A program made the position numbers and the translations under genes. From contig JAPOZT010000017.1 of assembly GCA_026705925.1 (NCBI GenBank), forward strand, positions 62,001-126,000: a stretch of 64,000 nt of DNA, in the 5' to 3' direction. Within the stretch, counting starts at the first letter, position 1. Each line of letters begins with the position of its first letter. Below the pieces are notes generated by a model that had not been told where the DNA came from, did no database searches, and was given only the letters and a program-made list of their open reading frames with translations. The stretch comes from Gemmatimonadota bacterium (GTDB taxonomy: Bacteria > JAAXHH01). Shown piece after piece: positions 43,943 through 51,236 of the stretch.

Positions 43943-44590
43943 TTAGGGGGCAGGCTGCGTCGTCGCTTCTTCCTCTCCGCCCATGGAGGCATCCGAGCCG
44001 CCTTCATCCGCGCCCTCGGCGTCCATTTCGCCTTCTTCCATCTCGCCTTCACCTTCACCCATTTCGCCTTCACCCATCTCGCCTTCTTCCATTTCGCCTT
44101 CTTCCATCTCGCCTTCACCTTCACCCATTTCGCCTTCACCCATCTCGCCTTCTTCCATTTCCGGGGCATCGGCGGCCATGACGTGAAGCATGTCGCCCAC
44201 CGCGGCGCCGATGTCGGTCGCGGCGTTGCCGCCGTTAATGGCGATCTGGAGCGTGCCGGACTCTTCGTCGATCCGGGCGAGCCAGGCGCCCTCGGCCACG
44301 TCGCCGTAGTCGGTGACCATGGGCATGACGAGGGTCTGTTCGTTATGGGTCACCGAAATCCAGCCGTCCGCGGCGAAACCGGCTTCCATCAACTGATCGC
44401 TCGTGGCGTTCGTGTTGATGTTGGCAAATTCCTCGCTGATGCTGCTGACCTCGACGTTGATCATGGCAACGTCCATGGCCATCTCTTCGGTTGCCGCCTC
44501 TTCCATGGCTGCTTCTTCGGCCCCGCCGCAGCCGTACAGGCCGAACGCGCCGACCATACAGGCCAACAGGTATGATGTGAACCGCTTCAT
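43943..44590 (-). CDS. Lipoprotein with a detached SAM-HAT C-terminal-like domain and acidic repeat tail
   Basis: This 215-residue protein has a lipoprotein signal (GAFGLYGC, C21) and an Ala/Glu/Met linker. A compact domain spans about residues 44-140, and an extremely acidic Gly-Glu-Met repeat tail reaches the C-terminus (EGEMGEGEGEMEEGEM type). The compact domain shows FANINTNAT (about 55-63) and LQIAINGGNAATDIG (about 114-128), matching YGNIITDIG and [16 protein letters not shown] of the C-terminal domain of the SAM hydroxide adenosyltransferase at 14165-14950. Over 25 aligned positions starting at residue 113, 13 are identical. The N-terminal catalytic domain is absent. ATG at 44590 follows AAAGGA by 8 bases. 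Confidence 0.75.
   Translation of the reverse strand: MKRFTSYLLACMVGAFGLYGCGGAEEAAMEEAATEEMAMDVAMINVEVSSISEEFANINTNATSDQLMEAGFAADGWISVTHNEQTLVMPMVTDYGDVAEGAWLARIDEESGTLQIAINGGNAATDIGAAVGDMLHVMAADAPEMEEGEMGEGEMGEGEGEMEEGEMEEGEMGEGEMGEGEGEMEEGEMDAEGADEGGSDASMGGEEEATTQPAP
44041..44162 (-). repeat. 66-base repeat encoding the acidic tail
   Basis: Nearly two copies of a 66-base unit (first 44041-44106, second from 44107) encode the Glu/Gly/Met-rich tail of the lipoprotein, and each contains smaller ATCTCGCCTTC/TTTCGCCTTC subrepeats. Confidence 0.9.
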
Positions 44591-44833
44591 GATCATGTTC
44601 CTTTCACGTGGAAATCCCATCGTGGTGTAGTGAAAAAATGACGCTTTGTAATGTAGAGGATAATACGTACCGCGCTGACTTACTGGTCGTCGGCCATACG
44701 TACTCTATTTATAGGGTATATAACTTAAATTTGCAACTATTAATCGCTTTAACCGCGGTCGAGACCGGCGGCAGGGGGATCAGGCGGCATCGGGTCCGGT
44801 GCCGGGTCAGGCTTCGTGGCCGGTGGTTTCAGG

Positions 44834-45655
44834 TCAGGCGCCGGGTCCTGCGGTGGCGGCAGCAGGTCCGGCGGTGGCGGCGAGTTCCGCCCACTGACTG
44901 CGTCCCACTTCCTTGACCCGGCCGTCGTCCCACTTGCCCAGGGGCCGGTAGGACGGGTGTCCGGGACGGTCCTGGCAGGGATTGTGCCGGGTGTTGTAGC
45001 AGCAAATGAGGCTCCACCTCGGGTCGTCGCTCTCGTTCGGGTCCGAACGGTGCAGCACGTTCGCATGGAAGAACAGCGCCGTGCCGGGCGACATTTCGCA
45101 GTACACGTGGTCGAGGTGCTCCAGCGCGAGTTCCACCCGCTTCGGGTCGGCCCCCACCTGGGTGCCGTAGCGGCCGTGTTCGATCCGGCCCAGGCGGTGC
45201 GAACCCCGGATGACCTGGAGGCAGCCGTTGCCCCTGTGGGCCCGGTCCACCGCGATGTAGCAACTGGCCATGTCGGGATAGAGCGCCTGGTTGTGATACC
45301 AGTACCCGTAGTCCTGGTGCCACTCCCACGCGCCGCCGACGCGGGGTTCCTTGACCATCATCTTGTAGTGGTACAGGTAAACCTCGTCATCCATGAGCCG
45401 CTCCAGCGTATCGACCATGCGCCGGCCGCGGCAGATGGCGTTGTAGATGTCCTCACGGTCCGTGTCCGAGGTCAGCCAGAGCTTGCTCTCCCGGCCCTCG
45501 GTATCCTCGGCGGCACGGACGAGCGAGGCCTTTTCCCCGTCGAGACGGCCCACGTTGAGGAGGAGTTCCATTTCTTCCTCGTCGTAGAGCCCCTCCACCA
45601 TCAGGTAGCCGTCTTCGCTGAACCTATTCTCGTGTTCTTCGGTAAGCCGGAACAT
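44834..45655 (-). CDS. Phytanoyl-CoA dioxygenase (PhyH) family protein
   Basis: This 273-residue Fe(II)/2-oxoglutarate oxygenase is the second such enzyme in the window. Metal ligands are H113 and D115 (EWHQDYGYWY) and H202 (NVLHRSDPN), and GCLQVIRGSH is also family-like. The ATG at 45655 is chosen for its GGAGAG Shine-Dalgarno; upstream in-frame sequence overlaps the aminotransferase gene. The C-terminus ends in a short ATAGPAAATAGPG tract from GC-rich repeats, which is not family-conserved. The substrate is unknown. It follows the aminotransferase gene on the same strand with 20 bases between. Confidence 0.9.
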   Translation of the reverse strand: MFRLTEEHENRFSEDGYLMVEGLYDEEEMELLLNVGRLDGEKASLVRAAEDTEGRESKLWLTSDTDREDIYNAICRGRRMVDTLERLMDDEVYLYHYKMMVKEPRVGGAWEWHQDYGYWYHNQALYPDMASCYIAVDRAHRGNGCLQVIRGSHRLGRIEHGRYGTQVGADPKRVELALEHLDHVYCEMSPGTALFFHANVLHRSDPNESDDPRWSLICCYNTRHNPCQDRPGHPSYRPLGKWDDGRVKEVGRSQWAELAATAGPAAATAGPGA

Positions 45656-45675
45656 GAATTGCTCTCCAGCGCCCC

Positions 45676-46911
45676 CTACACTCCGATGCGGTCGCGATGA
45701 CGCCGTTCGACGTGGTGCGCGACCGAGCGGCACACCCGGGAGATCCCCTCGCCGATGAGCGACTGGTCGAGGAAGCTGTAGCAAAGGCGGAACTGGTTCG
45801 CGCCGCGGCCATCGGTATAGAACGAGGGGCCGGCCACGTAGGCCACTTTCTCATGCTCGACGGCCCAGGCCAGCATCGCCGTGGAGTCGATCCCTTCAGG
45901 TGCAGTCAACCACACGTAGAACCCGCCGTCCGGATGGGTCCAGGTCAGGCCTGGCGGGGCGTGCTCCGCCAGCGCGTTCAGGGTGACGTCCCGCTTGGCC
46001 TGGTAGAGCGCCCTGGACAGTACGATCTGGGAGTCCATCAGTCCCTGGCGGCCGTATTCGTAGACGATGCGTTGCCCGAGGGTGCTCGAACACTGGTCGC
46101 TGCCCAGCTTCGCCTGGCACAACTGGGCGATGACGGGCGCCGGCGCGGCGATCCAGCCGAGGCGGATGCCGGGTCCGAAGATCTTGGAGAAGGTACTGAC
46201 GAACAGCACGCCGTCGGGATTCAGCGCCTTGAGCGAAGGCGGAGGCGCGAGTTCGAAGTACAGTTCCCCGTAGGCATGATCCTCCAGGATGGGGATGTTG
46301 TGCCGGTCGGCGAGTTCGACCAGCCTGCGCCGCCGTTCCAGGGGCATGGTCACGCCGCCCGGGTTCTGAAACGTCGGCATGGTGTAAATCAGCTTGGTCC
46401 GCTTGCCCCGGCGTTCCAGTTCCGCAAGCTGCGCTTCCAGAAGGTCCACGCGCATGCCTTCGTCATCGATATCCACCGCGACGAATTCCACGTCATAGCA
46501 ACGGAAGACCGAGAACGCGGTCAGGTAGGTGGGGGCTTCCACGACGATGACGTCGCCGGGGTTGAGCAGCATCTTGGCGATGAGGTCCATGGCCTCGATG
46601 CCGCCCGTGGTGACGATAATGTCGTCCGCGGTGGCAGTCACGCCCTCGACGGGTCCCATGCGGCCGGCGATCCACTCCCTCAGGGCCGTGTATCCCGCCG
46701 TGGGGCCGTATTGCAGCGACATGCTGCCGTGCGTTTCGAAGACCTGGACGGCGACTTCCTTCATCGCCTCCATGGGAAACGTGGCGTCGTCCGGCAGGCC
46801 GCCGGCAAAGGAAAGCACGTCCGGCCGTTCCGCCAGCTTGAGCAGCTCAATGACCGCGGTGTCGCCAATGAGATCCATGCGGTCCGCGTATACATCCCGC
46901 CATTCCATCAA
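45676..46911 (-). CDS. PLP-dependent class I/II aminotransferase (2-aminoadipate/MocR-like type)
   Basis: This 411-residue fold-type I aminotransferase has SAGGLPDDATFPMEAM-like start region features (LSFAGGLPDDATFP), YGPTAGYTALREWIA, TTGGIEAMDL (cofactor phosphate region), D211/Y214 (EDHAYGELYFE) and the Schiff-base lysine in STFSKIFGPGIRLGW (K243). The pattern is that of 2-aminoadipate/aromatic aminotransferases (LysN-like), and the exact amino acid is uncertain. Immediately upstream lie 18-base tandem repeats. Confidence 0.9.
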   Translation of the reverse strand: MMEWRDVYADRMDLIGDTAVIELLKLAERPDVLSFAGGLPDDATFPMEAMKEVAVQVFETHGSMSLQYGPTAGYTALREWIAGRMGPVEGVTATADDIIVTTGGIEAMDLIAKMLLNPGDVIVVEAPTYLTAFSVFRCYDVEFVAVDIDDEGMRVDLLEAQLAELERRGKRTKLIYTMPTFQNPGGVTMPLERRRRLVELADRHNIPILEDHAYGELYFELAPPPSLKALNPDGVLFVSTFSKIFGPGIRLGWIAAPAPVIAQLCQAKLGSDQCSSTLGQRIVYEYGRQGLMDSQIVLSRALYQAKRDVTLNALAEHAPPGLTWTHPDGGFYVWLTAPEGIDSTAMLAWAVEHEKVAYVAGPSFYTDGRGANQFRLCYSFLDQSLIGEGISRVCRSVAHHVERRHRDRIGV

Positions 46912-46914
46912 AAC

Positions 46915-46975
46915 CCCCTGCGTAAACCTGATCCCCTGCGTAAACCCAATCCCCTGCGTAAACCCCCTGCGTATG
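46915..46975. repeat. 18-base tandem repeat (CCCCTGCGTAAAC)
   Basis: Units beginning CCCCTGCGTA start at 46915, 46933 and 46951 (period 18), with a shortened one at 46964. They lie directly upstream of the aminotransferase start codon on the minus strand, where promoter elements would be expected. Confidence 0.9.
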
Positions 46976-47258
46976 CAAATCCGTAATCGAACCAGTCCGC
47001 GCGGATGCCCGTCGGGAGCCGCCGTTCGCGTGCATTATTTTACGGTCAGGACGGCGGGAAAACAAGACCAAATTTCCTTGACACCGGCGTGGATGCATGT
47101 CTTATCATGGCGTTCAAATGGTGGTCAATGTTGATCATCGTGTCATGATATTCATCGTATACACGGTGTCATGATGTCTTGGTGAGTATCGTGTATGCGG
47201 TGTATACAATGTATATCATGTTCCAGCACACCCATTTCCCGCCTCGCGAGGTGTATAC
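46976..47258. other. Intergenic region with octamer repeats
   Basis: No gene is visible. Together with the repeat at 46915 this is a 347-base gap. It is AT-rich toward the PC4-like gene and contains the GTGTATAC and GTGTCATGAT motifs described separately. Confidence 0.7.
47140..47258 (+). promoter_or_regulatory. Repeated GTGTATAC octamers upstream of the PC4-like gene
   Basis: GTGTATAC occurs at 47200-47207 and 47251-47258 (ending at the start codon) and inverted at 47157-47164, with a one-mismatch copy at 47191-47198. GTGTCATGAT is also repeated at 47140-47149 and 47166-47175. The clustering suggests a regulator-binding region. Confidence 0.5.
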
Positions 47259-47516
47259 ATGGCCGAGGACAGCCAGGTTGTAGCCAGTTTCCAGAAGAAC
47301 AGCCAGGAAGAGTTCCGCTTCACCATCACGTCCTTCCGCGGCAACGAGTACGCCGATATCCGGATCTATTACGAGAACGACGGCGATTTCCTGCCCAGCA
47401 GGAAGGGCATCACCGTCTCTCCGGAGGCATGGAAATCCTTCCGGTCCTGTCTCGACGAGCTGGAGTCGGAACTCAAGCAGCGCAAGCTGCTCAAGGACGA
47501 AGAAGGAGAAGGCTGA
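47259..47516 (+). CDS. PC4/YdbC-like single-stranded-DNA-binding protein
   Basis: This 85-residue protein of the transcriptional coactivator p15 (PC4)/YdbC type forms a small beta-sheet dimer that binds single-stranded DNA. The conserved core is ADIRIYYENDGDFLPSRKGI followed by TVSPEAWKSFRSCLDELE, nearly the family consensus. A basic-acidic C-terminus (LKQRKLLKDEEGEG) follows. The start codon lies immediately after a GTGTATAC octamer that is repeated upstream, so self-regulation is possible. Confidence 0.88.
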   Translation: MAEDSQVVASFQKNSQEEFRFTITSFRGNEYADIRIYYENDGDFLPSRKGITVSPEAWKSFRSCLDELESELKQRKLLKDEEGEG

Positions 47517-48743
47517 TCAGCCCACCCGGTGCCCTTCTCCGGCGAGAAAGCACTCGGGGTCATGGTGTATGGGAAGATACCCCGTGCTCATGAGGAATTC
47601 GCCGACGATCTCGGGTCCCATGAAGCGGAAGGTCTTCCTGAACACGGCCACCCATTCGTCCAGCGAAGTGCAGGTCTGGCCGTCCAGCCAGGCGGCGAAG
47701 GAACCGTGTTCCGCCCGGATCTCCCGGATGACCCGCGCGTTGTGAATGGCCGCGTCGATCTTGAGCCGGTTCCGGATGATCCCGGCGTCCCCGAGCAGGC
47801 GCGCCCGGTCCTCGTCGCCATAGGCCGCGACACGGTCCACGTCGAACCCCTCGAAGGCCTCCCTCAGCGCCTTTCGCTTCTTCAGCACCGTCAGCCAACT
47901 CAGCCCCGCCTGGTTGATCTCCAGCACCAGCCGCTCGAAAAAATCGTCGTCCCGGGACAGGGGAAAGCCGTACTCGTCGTCATGGTAGGCGGCCAGTATG
48001 GGGTCCTTGTGCGTCCAGGCGCAACGCTTCCGGTCGTCGGTCTCTTCGACGAACTCGCCCGTGCGGTAGGGGTGGTTGTCCGCCCCGGTGATCCATGTCT
48101 CGGGAAGGTGGCGCACACAGTTCATCAAGGCCAGGTGCGTATAGGTGGGCGTGATGATGAAACGGGTGACGGCGGTGTTCGCGAACCAGTCCATCCGGTC
48201 GTGTCCCATGCCCGGGGTGTCCAGGATCACCCCCACGAGGAACCGCATGAACGCCCCATGGCTCACCAGGACGACGCACTCCCCCGTGTGGCCGAACTCG
48301 TCGTGGATCCTCCGGGCGACCCGCTCCGCCCGGACCTGGGCCGCATCGTAATCCTCCCAGGGCCGGCACTTCCACCAACCCTCCTCATCGAACTCGCCGC
48401 CGAGGCGGACGCCAGGGAATCCACGCTCGATTTCCGAGCGCTTCATGCCGGGCCGGCCCTCGTAGTTCGCGTTGCCCACGCCGGCCTGGACCCCGCCCTG
48501 TTCGTGGAGGTCGATCCATGCCTCCGCGGACTTACCCGTCTCGCGGAGGTAGGGGGCGATGGTTTCCAGGGTACGGAGGAACGGACTGACGAAAACGCGC
48601 GTGGGGCGAAGGTGGCGGATGCGGTTTACGAGGTATTCGGCCTGCCGGTATCCGAGCGCGGACAGGGAGGGATCGTCGGTGCGCTCTTCCTGAGGCCGGG
48701 CATTGTTCTCGGATTCCGCGTGGCGGATGATGTAGAGTTCCAT
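47517..48743 (-). CDS. Fusion: histidine phosphatase domain plus 3-methyladenine DNA glycosylase I (Tag)
   Basis: This 408-residue single-frame protein has two domains. Residues about 1-215 form a phosphoglycerate-mutase-type histidine phosphatase with YIIRHAES (R7, H8) and SHGAF (H162), expected to hydrolyse a phosphomonoester. Residues about 238-400 match Tag, which removes 3-methyladenine from DNA: zinc ligands C241, H254 and a His-Cys pair (H393 or H394, C398), plus AGLSWLTVLKKRKALREAF and GIIRNRLKIDAAI. Tag is normally a stand-alone protein of about 190 residues, so this fusion is unusual. Start at 48743 is chosen because the conserved RHA motif begins there. It ends against the PC4-like gene stop. 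Confidence 0.9.
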   Translation of the reverse strand: MELYIIRHAESENNARPQEERTDDPSLSALGYRQAEYLVNRIRHLRPTRVFVSPFLRTLETIAPYLRETGKSAEAWIDLHEQGGVQAGVGNANYEGRPGMKRSEIERGFPGVRLGGEFDEEGWWKCRPWEDYDAAQVRAERVARRIHDEFGHTGECVVLVSHGAFMRFLVGVILDTPGMGHDRMDWFANTAVTRFIITPTYTHLALMNCVRHLPETWITGADNHPYRTGEFVEETDDRKRCAWTHKDPILAAYHDDEYGFPLSRDDDFFERLVLEINQAGLSWLTVLKKRKALREAFEGFDVDRVAAYGDEDRARLLGDAGIIRNRLKIDAAIHNARVIREIRAEHGSFAAWLDGQTCTSLDEWVAVFRKTFRFMGPEIVGEFLMSTGYLPIHHDPECFLAGEGHRVG

Positions 48744-48963
48744 GGGGCGGGGCGGTCTTTCTCCTGGCCTGCGGCCGGTGTTTGCGGTTGAAGGGTCGGC
48801 GGTCCTGGCGTTGGACGGGCCGTTGCACGCACCGTCCACTCGAACCGATACAAAGTACATTCCCCGCCCTTCCGTCGAAAGGAAAAGGTTTGACAGGCAG
48901 GGCGGCACGGGTTAAGGTTTCCACCTGTTTCCGAATGGCTCATTCCCCATGGAGCGTGCCTAA

Positions 48964-50073
48964 ATGGAAGGATCCGGCCGGCCCTATGTCGAATACCGCA
49001 AGGTCAGCAAAAGCTATGACGGAAAGACCACGGTAGTCGACGACGTCGACCTGGACATCCGCCAGGGAGAGTTTCTCACCCTCCTGGGGCCCTCCGGTTC
49101 GGGCAAGACCACCTGCCTCATGATGCTGGCCGGCTTCGAGACGCCGACTTCCGGCGAGATCCTCGTGGACGGCCGCTCCATCCAAAATCTTCCGCCTCGC
49201 AAGCGCGGCATCGGCATGGTGTTCCAGAACTACGCCCTCTTCCCCCACATGACGGTAGGGGCCAATCTCGCTTTTCCCCTCGAGGTCCGCGGCATGGACC
49301 GCGGCCAGTGCCGGGAACGGGTGGAACGGGCCCTGCAACTCGTGCAGCTGGAAGGATTCGAGCACCGGCGCCCCGGCCAGCTTTCCGGCGGGCAGCAGCA
49401 GCGCGTGGCTATCGCCCGCGCCCTGGTATTCGATCCCGAACTGGTTCTCATGGACGAGCCCCTCGGCGCGCTGGATCGCCGGCTCCGCGAGGAAATGCAG
49501 TACGAGATCCGCCGCATCCACAAGACCTTGGGCGTCACGGTCGTGTACGTCACCCACGACCAGCAGGAGGCCATGGTCATGTCGGACCGCATCGCCGTGC
49601 TGCGGGACGGCAGGGTCGAACAGGTGGCCGATCCCGAGACGCTTTACGAGGAACCGCAGCGTTCCTTCGTGGCCCGGTTCATCGGTGAGAACAACCGGCT
49701 GCACGGGAAGGTGATGGGCATTGAGGGTGAGATCTGCGAGGTATTCGTGGGCGGCGAGATCATCGAGGCGATCCGAATCGCGCCCTGCCGGGTGGGCGAC
49801 GCCGTGACGCTTTCCATCCGCCCCGAACGCGTGGCCGTCTCACCGAAATCCGGACGCTACACCAACGAACTGGTGGCCCTGATCGAGGACATCACGTTTC
49901 TGGGCGACTACCTGCGCGTGCGTGTCTCGGTGTGCCGCACGTCCGATTTCATCATCAAGATACCCAACACCGTCGGCCACGGCGCCCTGCTCGCGGGCGA
50001 CAAGATCCTCATCGGCTGGACGCCGACCGACTGCCGCGTGCTCGACCCCGAAACGGAAGGAGAAGGAGAATGA
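48964..50073 (+). CDS. potA: ABC transporter ATP-binding protein, polyamine type (PotA-like)
   Basis: This 369-residue ATPase subunit of a spermidine/putrescine-type importer has Walker A (GPSGSGKTT, about 42-50), Q-loop in VFQNYALFPH, signature LSGGQQQR (about 140-147), Walker B (VLMDEPLGALD) and an H-loop in VTHDQQEA. A C-terminal TOBE-type regulatory domain is present. Its stop overlaps the start of the binding-protein gene by 4 bases (ATGA), in the classic potABCD-like order ATPase, binding protein, permeases. Confidence 0.93.
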   Translation: MEGSGRPYVEYRKVSKSYDGKTTVVDDVDLDIRQGEFLTLLGPSGSGKTTCLMMLAGFETPTSGEILVDGRSIQNLPPRKRGIGMVFQNYALFPHMTVGANLAFPLEVRGMDRGQCRERVERALQLVQLEGFEHRRPGQLSGGQQQRVAIARALVFDPELVLMDEPLGALDRRLREEMQYEIRRIHKTLGVTVVYVTHDQQEAMVMSDRIAVLRDGRVEQVADPETLYEEPQRSFVARFIGENNRLHGKVMGIEGEICEVFVGGEIIEAIRIAPCRVGDAVTLSIRPERVAVSPKSGRYTNELVALIEDITFLGDYLRVRVSVCRTSDFIIKIPNTVGHGALLAGDKILIGWTPTDCRVLDPETEGEGE

Positions 50074-51236
50074 CGCGAAAGGACGCCGCGAAACGGATAC
50101 TGCTCCCGGGCCTGGTTGCACTGCTACCGGCCCTGGCCGCACTGCTTCCGGGACGACGCGCACTGCTCCCGGGCCTGGTTGCATTCTCCCTACTGCTCTG
50201 CGGACACGCCTCTGCCCAGGAGCGGACGCTGACGCTGGTCAGCTGGGGAGGCGCATACGCCCGTGCCTGCGAGAAGGGATACATCGAACGATTCGAGCGG
50301 GAAACGGGGATCGACGTCCAGATCGAAGACTACAATGGCGGTCTGGCACAGATCCGCGCCCAGGTCGACGTGGGCAACGTGTACTGGGACGTCGTCGACA
50401 TGGAACTTCCCGACATGGTCCGAGGCTGCGACGAAGGCCTCCTCGTACCCATCGACGTCGACGAACTGGCCCCGGGAGCCGACGGGACCCCGGCGGCGGA
50501 CGACATATCCGAAGACGGCCTCACGGAATGTGGTCCGACCAACCTTTACTACTCGACAGTGGTCGTCTACAACGACGCGCGTATCGGGACGGCGAAACCA
50601 CAGACCATAGCCGATTTCTTCGACCTGGAAAAGTTTCCCGGCAGGCGGGGCATGCGCCGATCCCCGCTGGCGAATCTCGAGTTCGCCCTGATTGCCGATG
50701 GCGTCCCACTGGACGAGGTCTACGCCACGTTGGATACGGAAGCGGGCGTGCAACGGGCCTTCCGGAAGCTGGACTCCATCAAGGACCGGATCGTCTGGTG
50801 GGAAGCCGGCGCCCAACCTCCCCAGATGCTGGCCGACGGCGAAGTGGTGATGACCACGGCATACAACGGGCGGATCTTCAACGCGCAGGTCCTTGAGGGC
50901 CAGCCCTTCGTCATCGTATGGGACGGCCAGGTCCTGGACACGGGGGGCCTCGTGATCGTGGAGGGCACACGGAACCTGGAGGCGGCGAAGGAATTCGTTC
51001 GCTTCGCCAATACGGCGCGGGCCATGGCGGACGTCGGCCGGTACATCTCCTACAGTCCCTCGCGCCGTTCCGCCCTGGACCTGATCTCGACCCACGCTGA
51101 AACCGGCGTCGACATGGAACCGCACATGCCCACCAGCCCCGAAAACGTGTCCCGCGCATTGCATAACGACTGGGAATGGTGGAGTGACAACGGCGAAGAG
51201 ATGAACGAGCGCTTCAGCACGTGGCTGGCACGATGA
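50070..51236 (+). CDS. Polyamine-type periplasmic binding protein (PotD/F-like)
   Basis: This 388-residue ABC-importer binding protein is exported by a signal peptide ending near LLLCGHASAQE. The signal region is odd: it contains LLPGLVALLPALAALLPG followed by RRALLPGLVAFSLLL, from duplicated GC-rich DNA. The mature part has TLTLVSWGGAYARAC, YNGGLAQIRAQVDVGNVYWDVVDME and AMADVGRYISYSPSRRSAL, typical of the PotD/PotF family that binds putrescine, spermidine or related cations. Its start and end are coupled by ATGA overlaps to the neighbouring subunits. Confidence 0.92.
   Translation: MTRKDAAKRILLPGLVALLPALAALLPGRRALLPGLVAFSLLLCGHASAQERTLTLVSWGGAYARACEKGYIERFERETGIDVQIEDYNGGLAQIRAQVDVGNVYWDVVDMELPDMVRGCDEGLLVPIDVDELAPGADGTPAADDISEDGLTECGPTNLYYSTVVVYNDARIGTAKPQTIADFFDLEKFPGRRGMRRSPLANLEFALIADGVPLDEVYATLDTEAGVQRAFRKLDSIKDRIVWWEAGAQPPQMLADGEVVMTTAYNGRIFNAQVLEGQPFVIVWDGQVLDTGGLVIVEGTRNLEAAKEFVRFANTARAMADVGRYISYSPSRRSALDLISTHAETGVDMEPHMPTSPENVSRALHNDWEWWSDNGEEMNERFSTWLAR
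50098..50190 (+). repeat. Duplicated 21-24-base segments in the signal-peptide region
   Basis: CTGCTCCCGGGCCTGGTTGCA is repeated (first near 50101, second near 50164) with related units between, making a Leu-Leu-Pro-Gly-rich signal region in the binding protein. Confidence 0.85.

Noticed and set aside
43693..44169. Lys-rich open frame over the lipoprotein repeat region
   Set aside because: It reads the repeat DNA in another frame and merges with the sulfatase start, giving a Lys/Trp repeat with no start or conservation; the lipoprotein frame has a signal peptide and folded domain.
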